Shown: piece after piece, positions 1 through 6,997 of the stretch
Numbering within the stretch: the first letter of the stretch is position 1
Layout: each line of letters starts with the position of its first letter
From: Desulfuromonadaceae bacterium
GTDB taxonomy: Bacteria; Desulfobacterota; Desulfuromonadia; Desulfuromonadales; SZUA-540
Reading direction: 5' to 3'
NCBI GenBank assembly: GCA_003250235.1
Contig: QKGY01000379.1
Coordinates: 1 to 27,362, forward strand
DNA length: 27,362 nucleotides
Program-made: the position numbers and the translations under genes
The notes under the pieces: generated by a model
Told to the model about the DNA's origin: nothing
Seen by the model: the letters and a program-made list of their open reading frames with translations, nothing else
The model's database searches: none

Positions 1-315
1 TCCATACTGCTCCACATTGATGGCCAGGATCACGAAGTCCTTACCGTTGAAAACTTCCTGAAGGCGTTCCATGGATGGCATTTCCGCTCGGCACGGGGGA
101 CACCAGGTGGCCCAGAAATTGAGAAACACAACTTTGCCGCGATACTTGGAAAGCGTGACCGGCTCCCCCTGAAGATTGTTAAGGGTAAAATCAGGAGCCT
201 CCATCCCTGCTCCGAGCCTGGCCTCGGGAGAAGCGGAAGGACGCGACGAGCCGGCAAATACCACGCCGGGAATCAGGTAAATGGACAGTACCCATAGTAT
301 AAATAATTTACGCAT
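1..315 (-). CDS. TlpA/ResA-like thioredoxin, C-terminus cut off by window edge
   Basis: This is an exported thiol-disulfide oxidoreductase of the TlpA/ResA/AhpC-TSA type. Such proteins usually keep cysteines of exported cytochromes or enzymes reduced. The first 105 residues are visible. A signal sequence or membrane anchor covers about residues 1-22 (MRKLFILWVLSIYLIPG, then AGSS). A short linker leads to the fold start at residues 37-44 (GMEAPDFT). The active site is WCPPC at residues 71-75 inside FLNFWATWCPPCRAEMP. The start is ATG at 315, with a GGAAAGG-like ribosome-binding site about 10 nt upstream. A promoter candidate at 362-390 suggests the gene starts its own transcript. About 50-70 C-terminal residues should lie left of the window. 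The family assignment is firm; the partner protein is unknown. Confidence 0.9.
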   Translation of the reverse strand, partial: MRKLFILWVLSIYLIPGVVFAGSSRPSASPEARLGAGMEAPDFTLNNLQGEPVTLSKYRGKVVFLNFWATWCPPCRAEMPSMERLQEVFNGKDFVILAINVEQYG

Positions 316-361
316 GCGATCGTGGCCTTTCCATAGCAGAAATTGAATATAATCTGCTGTT

Positions 362-390
362 GTTCTACCTTTTGGGTCAGTAAAAGTCAA
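362..390 (-). promoter_or_regulatory. Sigma-70-type promoter candidate for the TlpA-like gene
   Basis: On the minus strand, TTGACT (390-385) and TAGAAC (367-362) are separated by exactly 17 nt. They match the -35 and -10 consensus at 5/6 and 4/6 positions. The predicted transcript start near 355 leaves a leader of about 40 nt before the ATG at 315. This is consensus matching by eye only. Confidence 0.4.
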
Positions 391-426
391 GGCGTCTCCT
401 ATCGGAAGACGCAACGCGGGGCAAAC

Positions 427-921
427 CTATTTGTTCATACTGAAGGAACATTCAGCCATTCCGGTCATCAGACAATTGGCCTCGTGCACCCTTGAACACG
501 GTCGTGATCCTTGAGACAACCACCCTGACATGATTCAAAAGAGTGGCCGGGCCATGAAAACAACGTCCTTCCGGAACGGAGACGAAGGTCTCAGCACGAA
601 CATCGCCTTACCGTACGGCCGCAAGAAATTTCCATCTGCAATGCGGTGGTGGCAAAACGGGCCCCCTCGGGCAGGCAGGTTTTAATGGCCTTGGCAAAGG
701 CCGTATCCTCCAGGATCGTGAACACCCCGCCATGCAGTACTCCTCCCCTTCTGACAATTTGACGGTGAACGGCATGGGCAGGACGAACCTGCCGTCTACG
801 CCTCTTCGCTAGTAAGCCCTAGAAGGACTTCAAACGGTGCACAGGCCCCCCATCCGGTCATCTGGAGCAGCCCCTTTTGAGGGTCACAAAGACTGTCGGG
901 AGGAGCTAAAAGCTTTGCCAA
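427..921 (-). pseudogene. Frameshifted PaaI-family (hotdog) thioesterase
   Basis: This is a broken gene for a small acyl-CoA thioesterase of the PaaI/hotdog type. It follows the Deg protease stop (932) by 10 nt. A TTG start at 921 has AGGAG 7 nt upstream. The first frame reads LAKLLAPPDSLCDP, then APFEVLLGLTSEEA, and hits TAG at 796. The next frame continues with DGRFVLPMPFTVKL. A third frame carries the hotdog hallmark GVLHGGVFTILEDTAFAKA and then LPEGARFATTALQMEI (about 610-750). A plausible C-terminal end, MAECSFSMNK, closes at TAG 427 in yet another frame; this last part is less certain. The total span of 165 codons fits an intact family member. At least two frame changes and one in-frame stop make function unlikely. 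Sequencing error seems an unlikely cause of so many lesions. Confidence 0.8.
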
Positions 922-931
922 AGGAGATCTC

Positions 932-2278
932 CTAAGGCAGTTCGACGTAATAACCGCGGTTGCCGCGAACAAACAGAAACTGAATGGACTCACGTCCCAT
1001 TAGTTCTTCAATACGCCTGGAAAATTCCTGTTGTGTCGCTACCTTGACGCCTCCAACTTCGGCGACACGGTCTCCGGGGCGAAGACCAATGGATTCTGCC
1101 GGCGAACCGGAAGTGAGATTCGAGACCAGAACCCCTTCGGAATCGCTCTTAACTGCAAATCCGAATGTTCTCTCCGCATATCTGAGCCCGGCATCCTTTG
1201 GCATAGACGTCAAGGCAACCTGAACCGTCAGGGTTTCGGTACCACGAAGAATCGTCATGGAAACGCTATCTCTTGGCGTATAGGTTGCCAGCAGGGAGAA
1301 ATAATCGGCAGGAGAGGAGACAGTATTATCATCCAGAGCCAAAATCACGTCGGCCATGTGGATGCCGGCGTGTTGGGCCGGTGATCCGGAATCAACTTCG
1401 GCAACAAGAACACCTCCGTTTCCCCGGGCACGGGTAAAGGCCTCACTCACTTTGCCCGGATAGAGTCCGGCATAGGGCCTGCGAAGATGGCCGAATTCGA
1501 TCAGATCCGCCACAACCCGCTTGGCCGTATCAATGGGGATGGCAAAACCAATTCCTTGCGCCTGTTTGGCAATAGCGGTATTGATTCCGATGAGGTCTCC
1601 ATTGATGTTAAGCAGGGGGCCGCCGGAGTTGCCAGGATTGATGAGCGCATCTGTCTGGATAAAAACGGAAGTGCTTCCCGCCCCCATCGTGATTCGCCGT
1701 CTTTGGGCGCTGACCACTCCCGTTGTAATGGAGTGACCGAGCCCCAGGGGATTACCGATAGCGATCACGGTTTCGCCAATCATCAGGTCGTCAGAAACGG
1801 CTGGATTCAGATAGGGATAAACCCTCTTCTTGTCGATTTTAAGGACCGCCAGATCGTTCTGTTCATCCATACCGACAAGGGAGGCCTCCAGTTCCTTGTT
1901 CTCTTCCGGCAGAGCGACAAAAATCCGAGAAGCTTTTTCGATGACATGGGCATTTGTCAGGACATGCCCCTCCGGATCAATGATCACACCAGATCCCAGT
2001 GCCTGGGTCGTATAGGTACGCGGAGGGACCATCTCCTTAAAAAAATCGTCAAAAAACGGATCGGCGAATCCAAACAAGGGTGAAGACCGTCTCTGAATAA
2101 CCTGTTCGGTTCGGATATTGACGACTGCATGACCGACTTTTTCTACGGCAATAACCACTGGGGTTCGCCGATCAAAGGCCCATGTCACGCTGGCGAGCTG
2201 AAGGAAAAACAGCAACAGGAACAGGATACACGCACGGAAAGAATTGCCTTCGAGATTATTTTTCACGAGATATGCCAT
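932..2278 (-). CDS. HtrA/DegQ-type periplasmic serine protease with two PDZ domains
   Basis: This protein degrades or refolds damaged proteins in the periplasm. It has 448 residues, the usual length for DegP/DegQ. A signal sequence covers residues 1-34 (ACILFLLLFFLQLA core, cleavage near TWA). The trypsin-like domain carries the triad His111 (LTNAHV), Asp142 (NDLAVLKI) and Ser218 (GNSGGPLL). PDZ1 lies at about residues 255-350 (GVLVAEVDSGSPAQHAGI) and PDZ2 at about 365-448 (GVLVSNLTSGSPAESIGLR). The ATG at 2278 lies inside the last codons of the upstream response regulator (23-nt overlap), which points to translational coupling. The family is certain. The choice between DegP, DegQ and DegS-like roles cannot be made, although two PDZ domains argue against DegS. 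The context (kinase, sigma-54 regulator, protease) suggests envelope-stress control. Confidence 0.95.
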   Translation of the reverse strand: MAYLVKNNLEGNSFRACILFLLLFFLQLASVTWAFDRRTPVVIAVEKVGHAVVNIRTEQVIQRRSSPLFGFADPFFDDFFKEMVPPRTYTTQALGSGVIIDPEGHVLTNAHVIEKASRIFVALPEENKELEASLVGMDEQNDLAVLKIDKKRVYPYLNPAVSDDLMIGETVIAIGNPLGLGHSITTGVVSAQRRRITMGAGSTSVFIQTDALINPGNSGGPLLNINGDLIGINTAIAKQAQGIGFAIPIDTAKRVVADLIEFGHLRRPYAGLYPGKVSEAFTRARGNGGVLVAEVDSGSPAQHAGIHMADVILALDDNTVSSPADYFSLLATYTPRDSVSMTILRGTETLTVQVALTSMPKDAGLRYAERTFGFAVKSDSEGVLVSNLTSGSPAESIGLRPGDRVAEVGGVKVATQQEFSRRIEELMGRESIQFLFVRGNRGYYVELP

Positions 2279-3614
2279 ACTTTTCCATCCGATAGATAAG
2301 GGTGTGCCTGGGAATTCTCAGGAAAGCCGCAGCCTTGGTCTGATTCCAATCTGTGCGGAGGAGCGCTTCTCGAACCGCCTCTTCTTCGAGCTGCTCCAAG
2401 GGGAAGCCTTCGTCGGGCAAGTTCAAAACCGGGCTCTGCGCCAGCTGCGGTTGACGGATCTTGGAGGGCAAATCGGCGACGTCAAGGATTTCGGAACGAC
2501 GCAGGATGGTCATCCTTTCGATGGTGTTTTCCAGTTCCCGCACATTCCCGGGCCATCGGTATTTCATCAGACTTTGCATAGCGGCTTCAGTGATCTCCAA
2601 AGCGGTACCGGGGCTGTATTTGCCGAGGAAATGCTTTACCAATACAGGCAGATCGTCCTTCCGTTCCCTCAGCGGAGGCAGACTTACAGGAATAACGGCC
2701 AACCGATAATAGAGGTCTTCCCGGAAGGCGCCTCGGGAAATCGCCTCTTCAAGATCCTGATTGGTTGCCGAGATAACACGGACATCGACCTTACGCGGAA
2801 TCCCCTCGCCAACCGGTTCTACTTCACGTTCCTGAAGAACTCGCAGAAGTTTAGGCTGCAATTCGACAGGGAGATCCCCGACCTCGTCAAGAAAAAGTGT
2901 CCCCCCGTTGGCCAATTCGAATTTGCCTTTCCGGTCCTTGATCGCACCGGTAAACGCCCCTTTCACATGGCCGAACAACTCACTTTCCAGAAGATCTCCG
3001 GGGATAGCCGCGCAATTGACCGTCACGAGAGGACCCTTGCCACGATCGCTGCCATGATGGATCGCCTGCGCAATAAGCTCTTTTCCCGTACCGCTTTCTC
3101 CGGTAATGAGAACGCTTGCCTCGGTGGGCGCTACACGACGCACGATTTCAAATACGTGCTGCATTTTATCGGAATTCCCGACCAGCCGCGAAAAATCGGT
3201 TTGCTGAGTGAGTTGAGCCCTAAGACGCGAGTTCTCCTCACGAAGGCCTTTAAAGGAAAGGGCTTTTTCAACCGCCAATCGAAGTTCGTCACGGCCGAAC
3301 GGCTTGGTCAGATAATCATAGGCCCCGAGCTTCATGGCTTCAACCGCCTTCTCCACCGTACCGAAGGCCGTCACGACAATGACCATCGTTTCCGGGCTCT
3401 CTTGTTTAATCGTTTTGAGCACTTCATAGCCTGAAAGGTCAGGCATCTGGATATCCGTAATGACCACTTCCGGACGGTGTTCGAAGAAGAGTTGGATACC
3501 CGATCTCCCGTTAACGGAAGAAAAAACCTGATAGCCTGCTTCCTGGAGGGTGAATTCCATCACCCGTCGCAAGGAGTCATCGTCATCGATAATCAAGACA
3601 TTCTTATCGTTCAA
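2256..3614 (-). CDS. Sigma-54-dependent response regulator, NtrC/ZraR family
   Basis: This is a transcription activator for RNA polymerase carrying sigma-54. It has 452 residues with the full three-domain layout. The receiver has phospho-acceptor Asp54 (VVITDIQMPD) and a conserved Lys near residue 104 (YLTKPFG). The AAA+ domain has Walker A GESGTGKE (172-179), the sigma-54 contact loop GAFTGA (219-224), and Walker B within GGTLFLDEVGDLP. The C-terminal Fis-type helix-turn-helix lies in WNQTKAAAFLRIPRHTLIYRM. The gene begins 11 nt after the upstream kinase stop, so that kinase is the probable partner. Its 3' end overlaps the Deg protease start. An autoregulated or stress-controlled operon is an inference; I did not find a clear TGGCAC-N5-TTGC element nearby. 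Confidence 0.95.
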   Translation of the reverse strand: MNDKNVLIIDDDDSLRRVMEFTLQEAGYQVFSSVNGRSGIQLFFEHRPEVVITDIQMPDLSGYEVLKTIKQESPETMVIVVTAFGTVEKAVEAMKLGAYDYLTKPFGRDELRLAVEKALSFKGLREENSRLRAQLTQQTDFSRLVGNSDKMQHVFEIVRRVAPTEASVLITGESGTGKELIAQAIHHGSDRGKGPLVTVNCAAIPGDLLESELFGHVKGAFTGAIKDRKGKFELANGGTLFLDEVGDLPVELQPKLLRVLQEREVEPVGEGIPRKVDVRVISATNQDLEEAISRGAFREDLYYRLAVIPVSLPPLRERKDDLPVLVKHFLGKYSPGTALEITEAAMQSLMKYRWPGNVRELENTIERMTILRRSEILDVADLPSKIRQPQLAQSPVLNLPDEGFPLEQLEEEAVREALLRTDWNQTKAAAFLRIPRHTLIYRMEKYGISREK

Positions 3615-3625
3615 AGGAACTCCTG

Positions 3626-4726
3626 CTACACGGCTGCCGGAAGAAAAAGGGTAAAGGTTGTCCCTTGGCCGGGTTGGCTGACCACCTTCATCCGCCCTCC
3701 GTGGCCCTGAACAATACGGGCGGATATCGCCAGTCCAAGCCCTGTCCCCTCCTGGCGGGTTGTAAAAAATGGATTAAAAATCTTTTCGAGGTTTTCCGGA
3801 GCAATCCCTCTGCCCGTATCGGCAAAATGCACGAGAACCTGCGAATCAGCCTGTTCGGAACTCACGGTCAGGCGCCCCCCACTCTCCATGGCCTGATGGG
3901 CATTGAGAATCAGGTTAAGGAACGCCTGCTTCAATTGCTCTGCCTGGCCCGCAACGAACGGAACATCACCGAGATGGGTTTCGACGCGAATGGAAGCCGC
4001 CTTGGCCTTCTGGCTCGTCAGGGCAAGGACATCCAGAAGCGTGGCATTAATATCGACCCGCAGGCGTTCAATGGGAGCCGGCCGGGCAAAATCAAGAAAA
4101 TCCTGGACCACTTTATTGAGACGGTCCACCTCTTTGATCAGAATACCACTGAACTCGTAACGACGGTCCGAGGGATCGATGCCATCGCGAATAATTTCCG
4201 CGGTCCCCTTGATCGACCCGAGGGGATTACGAATCTCATGGGCCATCCCGGCGGCCAATTCTCCAAGCGCAGAAAGACGGTCCGCTCTGCGAAGCTGTTC
4301 TTCGATCTCCAAAATCTGATCGGCCTTGGCCTTAAGTTCCGCATAGCTTTCCTTGAGTCTCTCGGCTGTTTTCTGATACCGGTCCCGTTGTTCGATCTCT
4401 TTTTGCGTCAGGTAGCCCGAAAGGAAACCGATTACGTTATAAAGAAGGATTTCAAGATATTGTTCAAGGTGGATTTGCGGATGATGTTTCCATTGGATGA
4501 GAACATGAGGGATATACAGGATGGTGATGCAAGCGGCGGTGAGCATCCCTCCACGCAGAGAGTACCACATCCCTCCGAGGACAATCGGAATGTAATACAG
4601 CCGCCGATAGATATCGTGATACTCATCCCTGTGGGTCGTGGTGAGATAATGCAGGGACGTGATCAGAAGGATCAATCCGACAAGGGTGGCAAAGCGGAAT
4701 GAGAAGTGATTTCGCATAACTCGCAT
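3626..4726 (-). CDS. Membrane sensor histidine kinase (partner of the downstream sigma-54 regulator)
   Basis: This is a 366-residue membrane-bound histidine kinase. About residues 10-105 hold several hydrophobic segments (FATLVGLILLITSL, YYIPIVLGGMWYS, ILLYNVIGFLSGYL). No large periplasmic sensor loop is seen, so it probably senses through the membrane helices. A coiled-coil linker (about 106-148) leads to the HisKA box with His163 (LAAGMAHEIRNPLGS). The ATPase domain has N-box NLILNAHQAM, DTGRGIAP and GTGLGLAIS. The layout resembles ZraS/HydH-like kinases, but no metal-binding loop is evident. The start could be ATG 4726 or ATG 4717; neither has a strong ribosome-binding site. The signal is unknown. 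The gene is first in the kinase-regulator-protease operon and divergent from the AEC permease. Confidence 0.9.
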   Translation of the reverse strand: MRVMRNHFSFRFATLVGLILLITSLHYLTTTHRDEYHDIYRRLYYIPIVLGGMWYSLRGGMLTAACITILYIPHVLIQWKHHPQIHLEQYLEILLYNVIGFLSGYLTQKEIEQRDRYQKTAERLKESYAELKAKADQILEIEEQLRRADRLSALGELAAGMAHEIRNPLGSIKGTAEIIRDGIDPSDRRYEFSGILIKEVDRLNKVVQDFLDFARPAPIERLRVDINATLLDVLALTSQKAKAASIRVETHLGDVPFVAGQAEQLKQAFLNLILNAHQAMESGGRLTVSSEQADSQVLVHFADTGRGIAPENLEKIFNPFFTTRQEGTGLGLAISARIVQGHGGRMKVVSQPGQGTTFTLFLPAAV

Positions 4727-4891
4727 TGTTAATCAAGGGCAATGACGAGCGCAAGTCTTTTCCATAGCCTGAGCAGGGAATGATCCGGAGAAATACTTTA
4801 AGGGAAACGCGTGGGCAGGCTGAAAGGAAATTATGTTGGACACCCATGAAAACCATCATGTATTCTGACGGACATCTTTCGGGAGAATAAG

Positions 4892-5836
4892 GTGCCTCTA
4901 TTTTTTGACATTCTGACAATCGTTCTGCCGGTCTTTCTTGTCATTTCCCTCGGATATGCCCTAAAAAGGCTGAACCTGATCGATGCCGCTTTTCTATTTC
5001 AGACCAATCGACTCGTTTACTATATCTGCCTCCCCTTGCTGCTTTTCTACAAAATCGGTACGGCCGACTTCTTTGCCAATTTCAACGGACGTCTCGTTGC
5101 GGGGTCGGCCGTCACTATCGTCGTGGGTTTTGCCGTATCCTATGCGTATGCCAGTTTTCGGCGCTATCCGCCAGGAGCCCGAGGATCCTTCAGCCAGGGT
5201 TCCTTTCGAGGAAATCTTGCCTATATGGGGCTGGCCATCGTATTTAATGCCTACGGGGAAACGGGATTGACACGTGCAGGCATCCTGATGGGGTTCCTGG
5301 TTCCTGTCCTTAATTTTTTCGCCATCCTCGCCCTGTTATTACCTCACAGCCGATCCGAAGAGAGTCGGGGAATGCGATTCTGGTTCCGGCAAATTGCTTT
5401 CAACCCCCTGATTGTTTCTTCGTTTGCCGGCATCTGCTGGAGTTTTCTCAAACTGCCCATGCCAATAATCCTCGATCGCAGCCTGCACATTGCCACCGGC
5501 ATGACGCTTCCTCTGGCCCTAATCGCCATAGGCGGTTCTTTTTCGCTGGAAAAACTCAAGGGGGATCTGATACGTGCCGGGTTTGCCACGGGAATAAAAA
5601 TCGTCTGGCTTCCCTTGTTTGCCGCTTTTCTTCTCCACCTGATCGGCATCCGGGGGCTCGATCTCAGCATCGGCGTACTGATGGCTGGCACGCCGGCGGC
5701 AACCGCAACGTATATCATGGCGCATCAAATGAAAGGCGATGCGGAGCTGGCGGGATCAATCGTCATGATGTCCACTCTGTTGTCTGCAATAACCTACAGC
5801 ATTGCCCTTTTCATCCTTCGAAGCCTCGGGACATGA
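4892..5836 (+). CDS. AEC (auxin efflux carrier) family permease
   Basis: This is an integral membrane transporter of the AEC family, whose bacterial members carry malate, malonate or other small organic acids. It has 314 residues with about ten hydrophobic segments in two halves. Family-like features include the N-terminal VFLVISLGYALKRLNLID, the glycine/asparagine segment GSFRGNLAYMGLAI near residue 108, and the C-terminal half starting with the LPLALIAIGGSFS region and GTPAATATYIMAHQM. The start is GTG 4892 with GGGAG (4881-4885) 6 nt upstream. The stop codon overlaps the ATG of the next fragment (ATGA at 5833-5836). A possible -10 (TATTCT, 4861) has no well-spaced -35. The substrate cannot be read from the sequence. 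Confidence 0.88.
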   Translation: MPLFFDILTIVLPVFLVISLGYALKRLNLIDAAFLFQTNRLVYYICLPLLLFYKIGTADFFANFNGRLVAGSAVTIVVGFAVSYAYASFRRYPPGARGSFSQGSFRGNLAYMGLAIVFNAYGETGLTRAGILMGFLVPVLNFFAILALLLPHSRSEESRGMRFWFRQIAFNPLIVSSFAGICWSFLKLPMPIILDRSLHIATGMTLPLALIAIGGSFSLEKLKGDLIRAGFATGIKIVWLPLFAAFLLHLIGIRGLDLSIGVLMAGTPAATATYIMAHQMKGDAELAGSIVMMSTLLSAITYSIALFILRSLGT

Positions 5837-6153
5837 AAAGACCGGCCGCTTTGTTTCTTTTGCCTGCCCACAACGAAGAGCGTTACTCCGGGCAAGCCCT
5901 GAGGTCGATTTTCAACAAGTCTTGTACCGATTGGGAACTGACCGTGGACGATGACGGGCCGACTGATTCCAACCCGAAAACCCTTGGGAAAACCCACCGT
6001 CACCAGGTCAACAGAGTGACATTTCTTTATACCCTTCACGGCGCCGTATCGTCTGAGCTTTCAAGGGGACGTTCTCCCCGACCTTACAGCTCTTGTCGCC
6101 TGTTGCGTCAGGCATTTTCCCCTTCCACGTATCCAGAAGGGTTGCTGGCCTAA
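5833..6153 (+). pseudogene. Truncated family 2 glycosyltransferase remnant
   Basis: The first 50 or so residues match the start of a GT-A (family 2) glycosyltransferase: LLPAHNEER, then QALRSIF and TDWELTVDDDGPTDSNP, which corresponds to the nucleotide-sugar binding pattern P.HNE.....A..S...Q...D.E...VDDGS.D. After about residue 52 the similarity stops. The remaining residues to TAA at 6151 look like no known domain, and the acceptor region with its DxD motif is absent. A normal member has 250-350 residues, so this is a remnant. The ATG overlaps the AEC permease stop by 4 nt, suggesting the intact gene was once translationally coupled to it. The following 6154-6297 has no gene I can support. 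Confidence 0.7.
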
Positions 6154-6297
6154 AACAGCCTGCTTTTCCTTTGGGGATTCTATATCGAAGCTCCCTTTGT
6201 ACACCCAGGCATGCAAGACCCATTTTCTGACAAAGGATTATCTTGCAAATGCCCAGGCGGGCACCCTCGAGGGGATGGTTGAAGTAAAGGATTTTGT

Positions 6298-6936
6298 TTG
6301 CGTAACCTTAACGACCGCTTGCAACAAGAAAGGATTATCCGAATGGGACGGCACTATCGCCCTTTTACCATTGGAAACCGCTTCCGCATCTGTCCACCGG
6401 AAACCGCCGCGTCGAAAGATGGATTGATCGATCTGATCATGGACTCCGGTGCTTTCGGCTCCGGGGAACATGAAACAACCGCCAGCTGCCTCGACATTTT
6501 GACATCACTTCCAAATCTCAAAGGGGCGCGGCTTCTCGACCTGGGCAGCGGCACCGGAATACTCGCTATCGGAGCGCTCAAGATGGGGGCAAAAAGTGCC
6601 GTTTGCGTGGACATTGATCCGGCTGCGGTCGCAGCCTGCCAAAGATATTGTCACCTGAACCAAGTCAGCGATCGGGTGACTCATGTCTGTGGCCCCCTTG
6701 AATCGGTCCAAGAGAACGGTTTTGACCTGATTCTTGCCAATATCTACGGCGACATCCTACTGTCTGTGGCCAATGACCTTGTCGTCAAGGCTTTGCCGGG
6801 TACATTTCTGCTGTTATCCGGCATTCTCTGGGAATACAACTTTGATGTTCGACAGCGTTATGAAACGTTTGGATGTACGGTCATCCAGAACCGAATGCTT
6901 GAGGAATTCAGTACCGTGCTTTTGAAAAAGAAATGA
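6298..6936 (+). CDS. Short PrmA-like (ribosomal protein L11) methyltransferase
   Basis: This is a class I SAM-dependent methyltransferase closest in motif pattern to PrmA, which trimethylates ribosomal protein L11. Visible motifs are YRPFTIGNRFRICPP (about 20-34), the PrmA-type DSGAFGSGEHETTASCL, SAM-binding motif I LLDLGSGTGILAIGA, acidic motif II VDIDPAAV, and LILANIYGDIL. The protein has only 212 residues, against about 290 for PrmA. The N-terminal L11-recognition domain is missing, so the substrate may differ. The frame is closed by TGA at 6280. TTG at 6298 has AAAGGA 6 nt upstream, which supports it as the start. A perfect-stem terminator follows the stop directly. A frame-restored extension into the 6197-6297 stretch is possible but not supported. 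Confidence 0.75.
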   Translation: MRNLNDRLQQERIIRMGRHYRPFTIGNRFRICPPETAASKDGLIDLIMDSGAFGSGEHETTASCLDILTSLPNLKGARLLDLGSGTGILAIGALKMGAKSAVCVDIDPAAVAACQRYCHLNQVSDRVTHVCGPLESVQENGFDLILANIYGDILLSVANDLVVKALPGTFLLLSGILWEYNFDVRQRYETFGCTVIQNRMLEEFSTVLLKKK

Positions 6937-6983
6937 AACAAACAGAAAAGCCGGCCCCAAGAGGCCGGCTTTTCTGTTTGTTT
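6937..6983. terminator. Bidirectional terminator between the PrmA-like gene and pyc
   Basis: A perfect inverted repeat has a 20-bp stem: 6937-6956 pairs with 6963-6982 around a 6-nt loop CCAAGA. The stem core is GAAAAGCCGGCC/GGCCGGCTTTTC. A/T runs flank the GC core on both sides, so it can act in both directions. It starts at the base after the methyltransferase stop (6936) and sits 15 nt past the pyc stop (6998). Confidence 0.95.
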
Positions 6984-6997
6984 GAAAGGGGATCGTT

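Noticed and set aside
2244..4702. Long plus-strand open frames (2244-3434, 3665-4702) opposite the regulator and kinase
   Set aside because: They mirror high-GC coding on the other strand and show no domain; both minus-strand genes have complete family motifs.
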